Origin: Pseudonocardia parietis
Lineage (GTDB): Bacteria > Actinomycetota > Actinomycetes > Mycobacteriales > Pseudonocardiaceae
Direction: 5' to 3'
Assembly (NCBI RefSeq): GCF_017876315.1
Contig: NZ_JAGINU010000001.1
Span: forward strand, 1,054,001-1,118,000
Length of the DNA stretch: 64,000 nucleotides
In this document: positions 28,299 through 36,238 of the stretch, piece by piece
Position numbering within the stretch: the stretch's first letter is position 1
Layout: each line of letters opens with the position of its first letter
Position numbers and translations under genes: made by a program
The notes under the pieces: generated by a model
Told to the model about the DNA's origin: nothing
Database searches by the model: none
The model's input: only the letters and a program-made list of their open reading frames with translations

Positions 28299-29795
28299 CT
28301 ACTTCGAGTCGGAGGTCGCGGCTGTGGTCTCGATCGCGTCGGTGGTCTGCGGGGCCTGCATGAACCCGGTGCTCGTCGACGACGACGAGGACGACGCGTC
28401 GTTCGACGTGTGCATCTCCTCCGGCTTGCGCTGCGGGCGGGTGATGAACTGGCCCAGCGCCACGCCGGCGGCCAGCGCGAGACCGATGCCCAGCGCGATC
28501 GTGACGGTCACCAGGCCTTCGGAGACGCCCTCGACGGCGAGCTGGTAGAAGCCGCGGTAGGCGGCCAGTCCGGGCAGCAACGGGGTGACGCCGGCCAGCG
28601 TGATGACCATCGGCGGGGTGTCCGTGCCGCGGCGCAGCAGCCCGGCGACCAGACCGACGACGAGTGCCGCGACGCCCGTCGACGGGATCGCCCCGACCCC
28701 GATCACCTGGGTCATCACCCCGTAGACGGCCCAGCTGCTCGCCCCGACGGCGCCCGCGATCGGCAGGGACTTCAGCGGTGCGTACCCGGCGAGCGCGTAG
28801 AACGCCGCCGCCGTCGCGCCGGACACCATCGACAACCCGAACTGCCCGACGCTGGTGGGCAGGTCGCCGGACACCTCGAGCGTCACGTCGAACTGGAACC
28901 CGAGTTGCAGGCCGAGGACGACGCCGGTCAGCAACCCGGCCGAGAGCAGCGCGATCTCCACGATCCGGGCCGCGGACGTCAGGTAGTAGCTGGTCAGGGC
29001 ATCCTGCACGGTGCTGACCACGCTCAGCCCGGACAGCAGCACGGTGATGCCCGCCGCGACGATGAACGACGGTCGGGTCCCGGCCGGGAACAGACCCACC
29101 GCGATCAACAGGATCGTCGAGGCGGTGACCAGGAACCCGCCGAGCACCTGCTGGAAGAACGATGCGACGCCCAGCCGGGACAGCATCCGCCCGATCCGGT
29201 CGATGGCCGCCGTCGTGACGAACGCGGCGGTCGCCGTGATCGGCCCGCCGCCGAGCAGCAGTGCGATGGACGCGGCCAGGCCGGCCCAGCCGAACGTCGC
29301 GACCCAGCGCGGGTACGGGTGCGGGCTGCGCACGACCTCCGACACCCGGGACGACGCCGCGCGGACGTCCAGCTTCCCGGCCTCCAGGTCGCGGACGATC
29401 TGCTCGGTCTCCGCGAGCCGGGAGAGGTCGAGGGTGCGGTAGCGGACCAGGCGCATGGTGGTCACGGGCTGGGCCGCGTTACCGCGGTGGCAGCACATCG
29501 TGATCGAGGTGAACGTGATGTCGACGTCGACGGCAGGCAGACCGGCCGCGTTCGCCAGCCGCAGCATCGTCGCGGTCACCTCGTCGACCGACTCGCCGGA
29601 GGCCAGCTCGATCTCGCCGATCCGCATGCAGAGGTCGAGGACCTGCTGAACCTGGGCGTCGTCGGGAACCTGGGGGCCGAGCATGAGCATCGGCACCGTC
29701 GACGGGCCGGGGGTCAGCAGCCGCTTGGCATCGCGGCGCAGTGCGCCACGCAGCCGCCGCGCGAACCGGTCGGCGGTCGGCCTGTCCTCGGCCAC
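28299..29795 (-). CDS. Threonine/serine exporter ThrE-family membrane protein
   Basis: This protein of about 498 residues has the ThrE layout: an N-terminal cytosolic domain (DLCMRIGEIELASGESVDEVTATM and a VDITFTSITM region) followed by about ten transmembrane helices from residue 190 on. It ends in a cytosolic Ser/Thr-rich tail with a run of seven Ser. The family exports threonine and serine; here the substrate is inferred. GTG at 29795 is preferred because GGAGG lies 11 bases upstream, whereas GTG at 29807 overlaps that same sequence. Confidence 0.85.
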   Translation of the reverse strand: MAEDRPTADRFARRLRGALRRDAKRLLTPGPSTVPMLMLGPQVPDDAQVQQVLDLCMRIGEIELASGESVDEVTATMLRLANAAGLPAVDVDITFTSITMCCHRGNAAQPVTTMRLVRYRTLDLSRLAETEQIVRDLEAGKLDVRAASSRVSEVVRSPHPYPRWVATFGWAGLAASIALLLGGGPITATAAFVTTAAIDRIGRMLSRLGVASFFQQVLGGFLVTASTILLIAVGLFPAGTRPSFIVAAGITVLLSGLSVVSTVQDALTSYYLTSAARIVEIALLSAGLLTGVVLGLQLGFQFDVTLEVSGDLPTSVGQFGLSMVSGATAAAFYALAGYAPLKSLPIAGAVGASSWAVYGVMTQVIGVGAIPSTGVAALVVGLVAGLLRRGTDTPPMVITLAGVTPLLPGLAAYRGFYQLAVEGVSEGLVTVTIALGIGLALAAGVALGQFITRPQRKPEEMHTSNDASSSSSSTSTGFMQAPQTTDAIETTAATSDSK

Positions 29796-29954
29796 GATTC
29801 CCGTCACCTCCGTCTGGATGTTCGTCGACTGCCCCCCACCAGGCTAGAGCCGGGCGACGGACCGGTGACGGGGGCACGGCCGGACGCACATCGTGTGACG
29901 GATGGGCAGGCCAGAGGGTTGCGACGGCGGCGGGGCGTTAGGCTGGGGCCGCCC

Positions 29955-30029
29955 GCCGGTGTAGCTCAGTGGTAGAGCAACTGTCTTGTAAACAGTAGGT
30001 CGTCGGTTCGATCCCGACCTCCGGCTCCA
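29955..30029 (+). tRNA. tRNA-Thr (anticodon TGT)
   Basis: A full cloverleaf can be drawn over 75 bases including an encoded CCA. The acceptor GCCGGTG pairs with CTCCGGC with one T-T mismatch. The D-arm is GCTC...GAGC. The anticodon stem ACTGT/ACAGT holds the loop CTTGTAA with anticodon TGT, reading ACA. The T-arm is GTCGG-TTCGATC-CCGAC. The gene stands at the edge of the defence locus, a common position for island integration, although no attachment-site copy was found at the far side. Confidence 0.95.
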
Positions 30030-30099
30030 CGTTCCCGCACGTAGATCGTCTGCGCAGCTCAGGGCGGACCATTCGTCCATAGCGTCGGGGGACGAGAGT

Positions 30100-31191
30100 T
30101 CAGCGATAGGCGTCGGCGAGGAGTGTCGCGAGCTCGGTGGCGAGGGCGACCGGGACCGCGTTGCCGATCTGACGCGTTATGGCCACTTTTGCGCCACACC
30201 ATTGGTAGTCGAGCGGGAAGGTCTGCAGGAGTGCGCCTTCCGCTTGAGTGAGTGGGCGGTTCTCGGTGGGATGCAGGTAGCGGCCCTTCTCGGGCTTCAC
30301 GAACTCCGTGCGGATCGTGACGGACGGCTTGTCCCAGCGGAGTCGGCCCATGACGTCCATCGTGCCGGTCCGGTGCTTCCGCCAGCCCGGGGTCTGGAGT
30401 TCCCACGGCAGGTTGGTTCGGTTCCCACCCTCGGGGATGGCAGCGAAACGATCGAGGGACAGCTGTTGGAAACTGCGGGTGACGTGGAGCTCGGCGGTTT
30501 TGAAAGCACCCGGGAGGTCGCCGTCGAAGTCGAATGTGCCGCTCGGAAGCTCGGTGTGGTCCGGGGCCACACGCGGGATGAGTCCGGCCAGGGCCCCCCG
30601 GACGGTGCGGAACAGGTCCGGCCTACCGGCGAATCTGCCTGCCGGCGTCGGGAGTGGCGGCAGGTCGCTCCGACGGCCCAGGACCACGGCGCGCTTTCGA
30701 ACCTGTGGCACGCCGAACTCCGCTGCGTTGAGGGTGTGGGCCTGGAGCTCGTAGTTGTGGAGCGGGCCACCGTCGCTGGTGGCGATCTGCAGCAATGTCC
30801 ACTGCGGCGACCGATAGAACGCCGCGACGTTCTCGATCACGAAATAGTCGGGCTGGATCTTCTCGACGGTGCGGGCGTACTGGCGCCACAGGCGGTTGCG
30901 GTAGTCGTCGGGATCGCGCTTACCCAGGTTCGAGAAGCCTTGACAGGGCGGCCCGCCCACGACGATGTCCGCCGGCGGGATGTCCTCGGTCCGCCAATCC
31001 TCGATCTTCCCGTGGAAGAGGTGGTCGCGGCCGTAGTTCGCAGCGTAGGTGGCGGCTGCTGCTCGATCCATCTCGACCGCCGCCACGACTTCGAACGTCG
31101 CCGGCGCGTCGGGCCTCCGGTTGGTGTCGAGGAATCCCCTGCTCAGCCCTCCGCACCCGGCGAAGAGATCGACAAGGCGGAGGACGGGCAC
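30100..31191 (-). CDS. DNA (cytosine-5-)-methyltransferase
   Basis: This C5-cytosine methyltransferase has about 363 residues. Motif I is VDLFAGCGGLSRGF, motif IV with the catalytic Cys is GGPPCQGFSNLGKRDP, motif VI is VIENV, motif VIII QVRKRAVVLG, and motif X RQIGNAVP. The target-recognition domain is short. GTG at 31191 is chosen because TACATT ends six bases upstream, giving a leaderless start and the usual N-terminus PVLRLVDLFAG; TTG at 31230 is the alternative. It is divergent from vsr and points away from the Z1 operon. It should protect host DNA or mark self for that system. The recognition sequence is unknown. Confidence 0.92.
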   Translation of the reverse strand: MPVLRLVDLFAGCGGLSRGFLDTNRRPDAPATFEVVAAVEMDRAAAATYAANYGRDHLFHGKIEDWRTEDIPPADIVVGGPPCQGFSNLGKRDPDDYRNRLWRQYARTVEKIQPDYFVIENVAAFYRSPQWTLLQIATSDGGPLHNYELQAHTLNAAEFGVPQVRKRAVVLGRRSDLPPLPTPAGRFAGRPDLFRTVRGALAGLIPRVAPDHTELPSGTFDFDGDLPGAFKTAELHVTRSFQQLSLDRFAAIPEGGNRTNLPWELQTPGWRKHRTGTMDVMGRLRWDKPSVTIRTEFVKPEKGRYLHPTENRPLTQAEGALLQTFPLDYQWCGAKVAITRQIGNAVPVALATELATLLADAYR

Positions 31192-31197
31192 AACGAC

Positions 31198-31203
31198 AAT
31201 GTA
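31198..31203 (-). promoter_or_regulatory. -10 element of the cytosine methyltransferase gene
   Basis: On the minus strand TACATT is separated by six bases from the GTG at 31191, suggesting a leaderless transcript and deciding the start codon. Confidence 0.45.
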
Positions 31204-31301
31204 GCCGGCCACACCGACAAGCTGGGGCAAGTGGTCGTGCGTGTCGATGTCCTCCGTATGGTACCGAGGCGAACCGGCAGCAACGGTGCGTAGGAGGACG
31301 C

Positions 31302-31721
31302 GTGTCGGCCGATCGTCCCGTCCCGTCGAGTGCCGGGGTTTCCGCGCGGATGAGCCGCGCCCGCCGACGTGATACCGGGCCGGAGATGCTCATCCGCAAG
31401 GAGGCGCATCGACGGGGGCTCCGCTACCGGGTCGACAAAGCCATCCCGGGGATGCCCCGTCGGCGGGCGGACATGACCTTCACCGGCGCGAAGGTGGCAG
31501 TGTTCGTCGACGGCTGCTTCTGGCACTCCTGCCCCGAGCACACCAGTATCCCGCGGGCGAACCGGGAGTGGTGGGTCGCCAAGCTGGAGGTGAACCAGCG
31601 TCGCGATCGGGCCACCGACGCCCATCTGGAGGGGCTGGGCTGGACAGTGCTGCGCTTCTGGGAGCACGAGGACTCCCACACCGCGGTGGATGTCGTGGAG
31701 AAGGCGGTCCGCGGTCACTGA
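31302..31721 (+). CDS. vsr: Vsr-type very-short-patch repair endonuclease
   Basis: This 139-residue T:G mismatch endonuclease repairs deaminated 5-methylcytosine left by a Dcm-type methyltransferase. Conserved segments are SRARRRDTGPEMLIRKEAH, LRYRVDKAIPGMPRRRADM, the catalytic/zinc region VFVDGCFWHSCPEHTS, and the closing LGWTVLRFWEHE. GTG at 31302 follows TAGGAGGA at the right distance. It is divergent from the methyltransferase. Its last seven bases overlap the 3' end of the convergent DUF6339-like gene. Confidence 0.93.
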   Translation: MSADRPVPSSAGVSARMSRARRRDTGPEMLIRKEAHRRGLRYRVDKAIPGMPRRRADMTFTGAKVAVFVDGCFWHSCPEHTSIPRANREWWVAKLEVNQRRDRATDAHLEGLGWTVLRFWEHEDSHTAVDVVEKAVRGH

Positions 31722-32485
31722 GCCCGCTGGTCCGCCTCGCGTATCGCGGCGACGGAGCCGGCCGCCTCGCGGCGGATCTCCTCGCAGAGATCGGCGTAGC
31801 CGAGGGCGTCGAACTCGATGACCGGGGCGGTCCGCAGAAGGCGTTTGAGCACGTCGCGAAGCACGCGACGATCGCTGAAGCCGCCTTTGTCGAGGCTCGG
31901 CCAGACGTCCGAGAGGGCCCGGATCAGGGCGCGGCTGCCGCCGAGCCCGGCTCGTCGGGCGAAGATCTGGTCGAAGTCGGACTCGTTGAAGGCGCCGATG
32001 AGGCGGTACGGGTCGGTCTCGTTCGGGACCGCGGTGAGATGAGCACGCCACCACAGCCGCCCCCAGACGTGGCGAGTGATGTCCGTGGCGAGGAAGCGGT
32101 CGCCGGTGGGCTCGCGGTAGCGCCAGAACGACACGTCGGGCAGCACGACGAGGGCGAGGAACGCCCAGATCGGCCGGACGGACGCCTCGGCTGCGACGAG
32201 GCCCATCCGCTCGTGGAGCAGGCGGGCGATGTCGAGGTCGAATTCGTTGTGCGCACGGCGTCGTCCGCCACCGGGGAAGCCGGCCTCCTCGGCGGCCTTC
32301 AGGACCCGTTCGCGGAGGTCCTCGAGGTGCTCGCGGGGGACGCGGTGGCCGCCGGTCGCGGCGAAGACCGCGGACGGATGGGCGAAGGCGTGCTTCGTGC
32401 TCAGCTCGTCGACCGTGAGCCGCTGGTAGCGCTCGTAGAGGTCGGTGGCGGCGGAGTCGAGCAGCCGCGGGTAAAGAATGCTCAT
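31715..32485 (-). CDS. DUF6339-like protein, last gene of the Z1 defence operon
   Basis: This 256-residue, mostly helical soluble protein has no catalytic motif I recognise. It opens MSILYPRLLDSAATDLYERYQ and contains an aromatic block (RPIWAFLALVVLPDVSFWRY...WGRLWWRAHL) and a tail rich in Leu/Arg helices. It resembles the DUF6339 proteins that accompany Z1/GHKL systems; this is recalled and not searched. Its ATG overlaps the preceding gene's stop (ATGA), so it is part of the operon. It may act as an adaptor or regulator within the defence complex. Confidence 0.6.
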   Translation of the reverse strand: MSILYPRLLDSAATDLYERYQRLTVDELSTKHAFAHPSAVFAATGGHRVPREHLEDLRERVLKAAEEAGFPGGGRRRAHNEFDLDIARLLHERMGLVAAEASVRPIWAFLALVVLPDVSFWRYREPTGDRFLATDITRHVWGRLWWRAHLTAVPNETDPYRLIGAFNESDFDQIFARRAGLGGSRALIRALSDVWPSLDKGGFSDRRVLRDVLKRLLRTAPVIEFDALGYADLCEEIRREAAGSVAAIREADQRAQ

Positions 32486-33375
32486 GTAGCCGCCAGCAGG
32501 CCGGTGGCGTTCTGGAGCCGGGTCGTGAACAGGATGGGTTCGTGCTTCCGCTCACGCCGGAGGGCGTCGAGGTCCCGGTCGGGGAAGGTCGCGCGCAGCA
32601 CGGAGGTGAGCAGCGCGCCGACGGTGCCGACGGTGTAGTCGTTCTCGAGGTCGAACTCGTCGTCGACGACGGCGCGTTCCACCAGGGACCGGATGACCTC
32701 GCTCTGCACGGTGGAAAGCACCAGCCGGTCCGCGTCCGTCGGGTCGGCGGCGTTCTCCAGCGCGGAGGTGACGACGGGGCGGCGCTTGTTCGCGAGCAGC
32801 AGGATCGACCCCAGGGCCTGGGAGTCGAGGTCCTCGCTGAGTTCGAGGTGCCACGCCGCGCCGGAGGGGTAGCGCACCTGTTCGAAGTCGACGATCGCCA
32901 GCGGGAACAGGACGGCGTCGCCCTGGAGCATCACCGAGTGCACCTCCCGCCAGAGGACGCTGCCGGGTCGGCTGGGTGCGGTCGCGGGCGATCCGGAGCC
33001 GGCCACCCGCAGGATCAAGCTGGTCTCCAGGTCGAGCCTGCCGCCGAGCTCGTCGCCGGGCAGCTCGAAGTCGATCTCCAGCTCGGCGCCGTCGACCGCC
33101 GGCACGGGACCTTGCCAGGCCTGGCCACGTAGTGACGAGTTCGCTGCGGCCCACACGACGGTGAGGGTGACGGCGGAGTCGGGAACGAGTCCGCAGGCCT
33201 CGCGGGCGCGGAGCCCGTCGACGCGCATGGGCCGTTTCAGGTGCAGGACCGTCCCGTAGTCCCAGTCGGGCAGGTCGAGCGGGAGCTCGTCGAGCGAGTC
33301 CCCGTTGACGCGCAGCCACGGACCGATCGTCACGACGTCGCCGGGCGGCCGTCGGTAGGGGTAGGCGCGGCTCAC
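32482..33375 (-). CDS. Uncharacterised protein of the Z1/GHKL defence operon
   Basis: This 297-residue protein is of no family I can name. Its first 150 residues are predicted beta-rich with a Trp/Pro-containing N-terminus (RAYPYRRPPGDVVTIGPWLRVNG) and patterned strands (TLTVVWAAANSSL, ELEIDFELPGDELGG). The C-terminal half is helical. GTG at 33375 overlaps the stop of the GHKL ATPase gene (GTGA) and its own stop overlaps the next gene. The fixed placement between the ATPase and the DUF6339-like gene suggests a dedicated subunit, perhaps substrate recognition. This is inference only. Confidence 0.6.
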   Translation of the reverse strand: MSRAYPYRRPPGDVVTIGPWLRVNGDSLDELPLDLPDWDYGTVLHLKRPMRVDGLRAREACGLVPDSAVTLTVVWAAANSSLRGQAWQGPVPAVDGAELEIDFELPGDELGGRLDLETSLILRVAGSGSPATAPSRPGSVLWREVHSVMLQGDAVLFPLAIVDFEQVRYPSGAAWHLELSEDLDSQALGSILLLANKRRPVVTSALENAADPTDADRLVLSTVQSEVIRSLVERAVVDDEFDLENDYTVGTVGALLTSVLRATFPDRDLDALRRERKHEPILFTTRLQNATGLLAAT

Positions 33376-35252
33376 GAGGTGGCCACCTCCTCGGCGCGAG
33401 TGCCGGTGACGGCGATGTCGGTGATGGTGTCCGACACCGGCAGGACGACGAGTTCGACCTCGGAAGGGCTGTCGACCACACAGGTCTCGGTCTCGGTCCT
33501 GCGGAGCCCCGTGGCGCTCGTCCAGAAGAGGACTTCGGGGCGTGCCGCGCCGACCGGGGCGTCGTCTTCCCGTCCGCGCTCGCCGAGCCCGACGGACAGC
33601 CGGGCCCGGAGGAGAACGGGGCCGGGGCCGGTCACCGAGAACCGTTGGGTGAGAACGATCCGGTCCTCGCGTTCGTCGACGGTCGGTTCGGTCAGCTCGG
33701 TGACGCGCACCTTGTCACGGGGGGTCGGGGACGGTCGCCCGCTGCCGCTGCCGCTGCCTCCGCCGCTCTCAGCCCCGCGTCCGCCGCCGCCCCCGGGAAA
33801 GGTGGCGTCGGGACGGGCGAAGGCTGCGGCGACGATGCCGCCGAGGAAGTTGCTCGCGGCGCCGAGTGCGACTCCGCTCTCGGGGCGTACCGCGGCGGCG
33901 ACCGACGTGCGGTAGCTCGCGAGCTGCTCCTTGATCCGTCGGAAGGTGACTCGGACGAACGTCTTGTCGTGCCCGGTCAGCTGCTCGTGTACCCAGTGGT
34001 CGTGGGTCGGCGGCTCGCTGGCGGCGAATATTTCGTCGAGGTCGTCGGCCGCACGGAAGACACCGGCGTAGGCGCGGTTCACCGACCCGGTCTCCGTCTG
34101 CTCGAGGTAGCGGACGACGAGCTCGGGGGAGCGCATCAGGCATATGTGGTGCGGGTCGCCCGGGACTCCTGCGCACTCGGCGGCGAGGCTTGCCGAGCCG
34201 GGGGCCATGGGCACCACGAAGTCGTCCTTCACGGCGAAGGAACCGAGCTTCCGCTTGGGGCTCTTGCACTCCAGCACCTCGCCCGCGCCGTCGCGCTGTG
34301 CGCGATAGGCCTCGACGAACAGCTCGAGCGGGTAGGTGTCGGCCGGGTCCGGCACCGGGAACGTGACGCCGGACGCGCGGACCTCGGGAACGAGCCGATT
34401 GTCGCCCCGCTCCGGGAGCATGATCGGCCAGAGCTGCCAGGCGATGGTGGTGGCGAGGTGCTGGGCGGCCTCCTCGACGGTCTCGAAGTCGTCGAGATCC
34501 GGGTCGAGGACGGTCAGCGTGGTGCCGGACTCGTCGTCGGCGAAGGGCTGTAGTCCGAGGCTACGCGCCACCGTGTCGGCCTCCGGCCCGCGGAGCGGTT
34601 CGACGTGGTCCGGTTCCTGCCGGACATCACCCCACCAGTGTCGACCGGTGAACGGGCGAGCCTCGTCGGAAGCGGTCTCGCGGCCGTGGAACGACTCCCG
34701 GAGGGCGATGCCGATCAGCCGCGACTCGAGCCCCGCGCCCGGTTCGAGAGTGCGCGTGTAGACGAGGACGGTGCCGACCTTGGACAGTCGGTAGAGCACG
34801 GCCTTGCCGTAGCCGTAGGTGCCGCCGCCCTGGTGGGTGTCGCGCTTCTCTCCGACGTTGAGTACGAACGACACCCAGTCGCGACGGTCGTCGGCGAGCT
34901 CGTCCGCCCGGGTCGGACCGCCGAGGCCCTTGGTTCCGCGGTCCACCACGGACAGCAGCCGCAGGTTCGGGGTCCTGACCAACTTGCCGATCCCGAGGTC
35001 TGGCTCCCGGTTCGCGGGCGGGCTGAGCAGCCGCTCCCAGTTCGGCCGGTGCGTGGGGGCGACCGTGGTCAGTTCGAGCCGGAAGGACGTGGGTCGATCG
35101 CCGAGACGGGCGTCCCACGAGTTCTGTGCCGTCTCCCGCACGAACACCGTCAGTGGGTCGACGGGTGGGCGGCCGAGTTGGTTGCGGATGCCCTCCGAGG
35201 CGATCGCACCCGTCGGCGGGAAGGGCTGGGACCACCAGCGAGGTGTGATCAC
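33372..35252 (-). CDS. GHKL-type (MutL/MORC/Hsp90-like) ATPase of the defence operon
   Basis: This 626-residue protein carries the Bergerat ATP-binding fold: N-box FVRETAQNSWDAR at about 38-49 with Glu40 and Asn44, the G1 box VVDRGTKGLGG around Asp104, and the G2 box QGGGTYGYGK at 141-150. A Gly/Ser-rich linker near residues 495-515 (GGGGGRGAESGGGSGSGSG) separates a C-terminal beta-rich domain. Such ATPases act as nucleotide-driven clamps in MutL- and MORC-like restriction systems. GTG at 35252 overlaps the upstream stop as GTGA. It presumably works with the Z1 helicase and the PD-(D/E)XK protein. Confidence 0.85.
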   Translation of the reverse strand: MITPRWWSQPFPPTGAIASEGIRNQLGRPPVDPLTVFVRETAQNSWDARLGDRPTSFRLELTTVAPTHRPNWERLLSPPANREPDLGIGKLVRTPNLRLLSVVDRGTKGLGGPTRADELADDRRDWVSFVLNVGEKRDTHQGGGTYGYGKAVLYRLSKVGTVLVYTRTLEPGAGLESRLIGIALRESFHGRETASDEARPFTGRHWWGDVRQEPDHVEPLRGPEADTVARSLGLQPFADDESGTTLTVLDPDLDDFETVEEAAQHLATTIAWQLWPIMLPERGDNRLVPEVRASGVTFPVPDPADTYPLELFVEAYRAQRDGAGEVLECKSPKRKLGSFAVKDDFVVPMAPGSASLAAECAGVPGDPHHICLMRSPELVVRYLEQTETGSVNRAYAGVFRAADDLDEIFAASEPPTHDHWVHEQLTGHDKTFVRVTFRRIKEQLASYRTSVAAAVRPESGVALGAASNFLGGIVAAAFARPDATFPGGGGGRGAESGGGSGSGSGRPSPTPRDKVRVTELTEPTVDEREDRIVLTQRFSVTGPGPVLLRARLSVGLGERGREDDAPVGAARPEVLFWTSATGLRRTETETCVVDSPSEVELVVLPVSDTITDIAVTGTRAEEVATS

Positions 35253-36238
35253 GTCTGCTCCAGGAAGGTCTCGACGGGATCGGCGTCGGTGCGCGCCGCG
35301 GCCGCGGGCGCGCTGTCGAGGTCCACGTCGTAGTCGACGTGGTCGAGTCCGGCCAGCGTCGCGTCCCCGGTGAGCCCGGCGGGGACCATGCGCGGGAAAC
35401 CCGGCCCGACTTCGTAGGTGCGCTGCTCGACGACCTCGAAGACCCGCCGCGAATAGACCTCGCGCTCCATCTGGACGTAGCCGGCCTGGAGCAGGGTGCC
35501 GAGGAAGGCGGCCTCGTCGTCGATGATGTCCAGGATCTCGTCGACGAGCTCGGGAACGGATCGCCCGCGATCCGTGCGCAAGCGGAACCAGATCAACAGG
35601 AGCCGGCCGTCACCGCCGTCGAGCTGGCCGAGTCCGTGGATCCGGGCGGTTCGTGACTCGGTCGAGGTGGTGCTCTTGACCTCCAAGGCGGTCGAGCCGC
35701 GGTGGAAATCCTGCTTGCTCCTCAGCGGTCCTGTCCAGAAGGCCACTGCCCCGGGGTCGCGGTCGATCATCGCCCGCAGCACGGCGAGCTCGCCGAACAG
35801 ACCTGCGAGCTCGCCGGGCCCCAGCGTGTGTCGGGAGCCGGACAGCAGGGCCCGCCAGTCGGCCAGCGTCCGACGCAGCGCGGCGACGGCTTTGGTCGGA
35901 GTGGCGACGATTCGTTCGACGATCTCGGCGCAGAGCGCGGTGAACAGGTCCCGCAGCCGGTCGTCCGCCAGAGCCAGCGAGGCGTAGACGCGGTAGCTGG
36001 ACTCGTCCTCCAGCACCTGCCGGCGGAGCGTGACCGCCCGACCGTCGACGTCCTCCTGAAGGGTGTGCTTCCCGTCGATCGGAACGAGCAGGTGCCGCGT
36101 ACCGCTGTCACGGACACCGATCAGCACGGGGCCGTGCGGGGTGTCGATGCCGGAGTCCGCCGTACGGAAGAGGCTGACCGCGGGTTTCGCCGCGGCCGTC
36201 GACCAGAGCTCCTCCAGCCGGCTGCCGTCGGGGTTCAC
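35249..36238 (-). CDS. PD-(D/E)XK nuclease-motif protein (DUF4420-like)
   Basis: This 329-residue protein matches the family called PD-(D/E)XK motif protein, regularly found beside Z1 and GHKL ATPases. The nuclease core is visible as Glu150 in LFGELAVLR, Asp177 in KQDFHRG and the E186-V-K188 pair in STALEVKST, with a preceding FWTGPLRSKQDF block. The N-terminal part is beta-rich. It is the probable DNA-cutting subunit. GTG at 36238 overlaps the stop of the Z1 gene (GTGA); a longer frame to 36709 lies under Z1 and is rejected. The assignment to a nuclease is by motif and context. Confidence 0.8.
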   Translation of the reverse strand: MNPDGSRLEELWSTAAAKPAVSLFRTADSGIDTPHGPVLIGVRDSGTRHLLVPIDGKHTLQEDVDGRAVTLRRQVLEDESSYRVYASLALADDRLRDLFTALCAEIVERIVATPTKAVAALRRTLADWRALLSGSRHTLGPGELAGLFGELAVLRAMIDRDPGAVAFWTGPLRSKQDFHRGSTALEVKSTTSTESRTARIHGLGQLDGGDGRLLLIWFRLRTDRGRSVPELVDEILDIIDDEAAFLGTLLQAGYVQMEREVYSRRVFEVVEQRTYEVGPGFPRMVPAGLTGDATLAGLDHVDYDVDLDSAPAAAARTDADPVETFLEQT

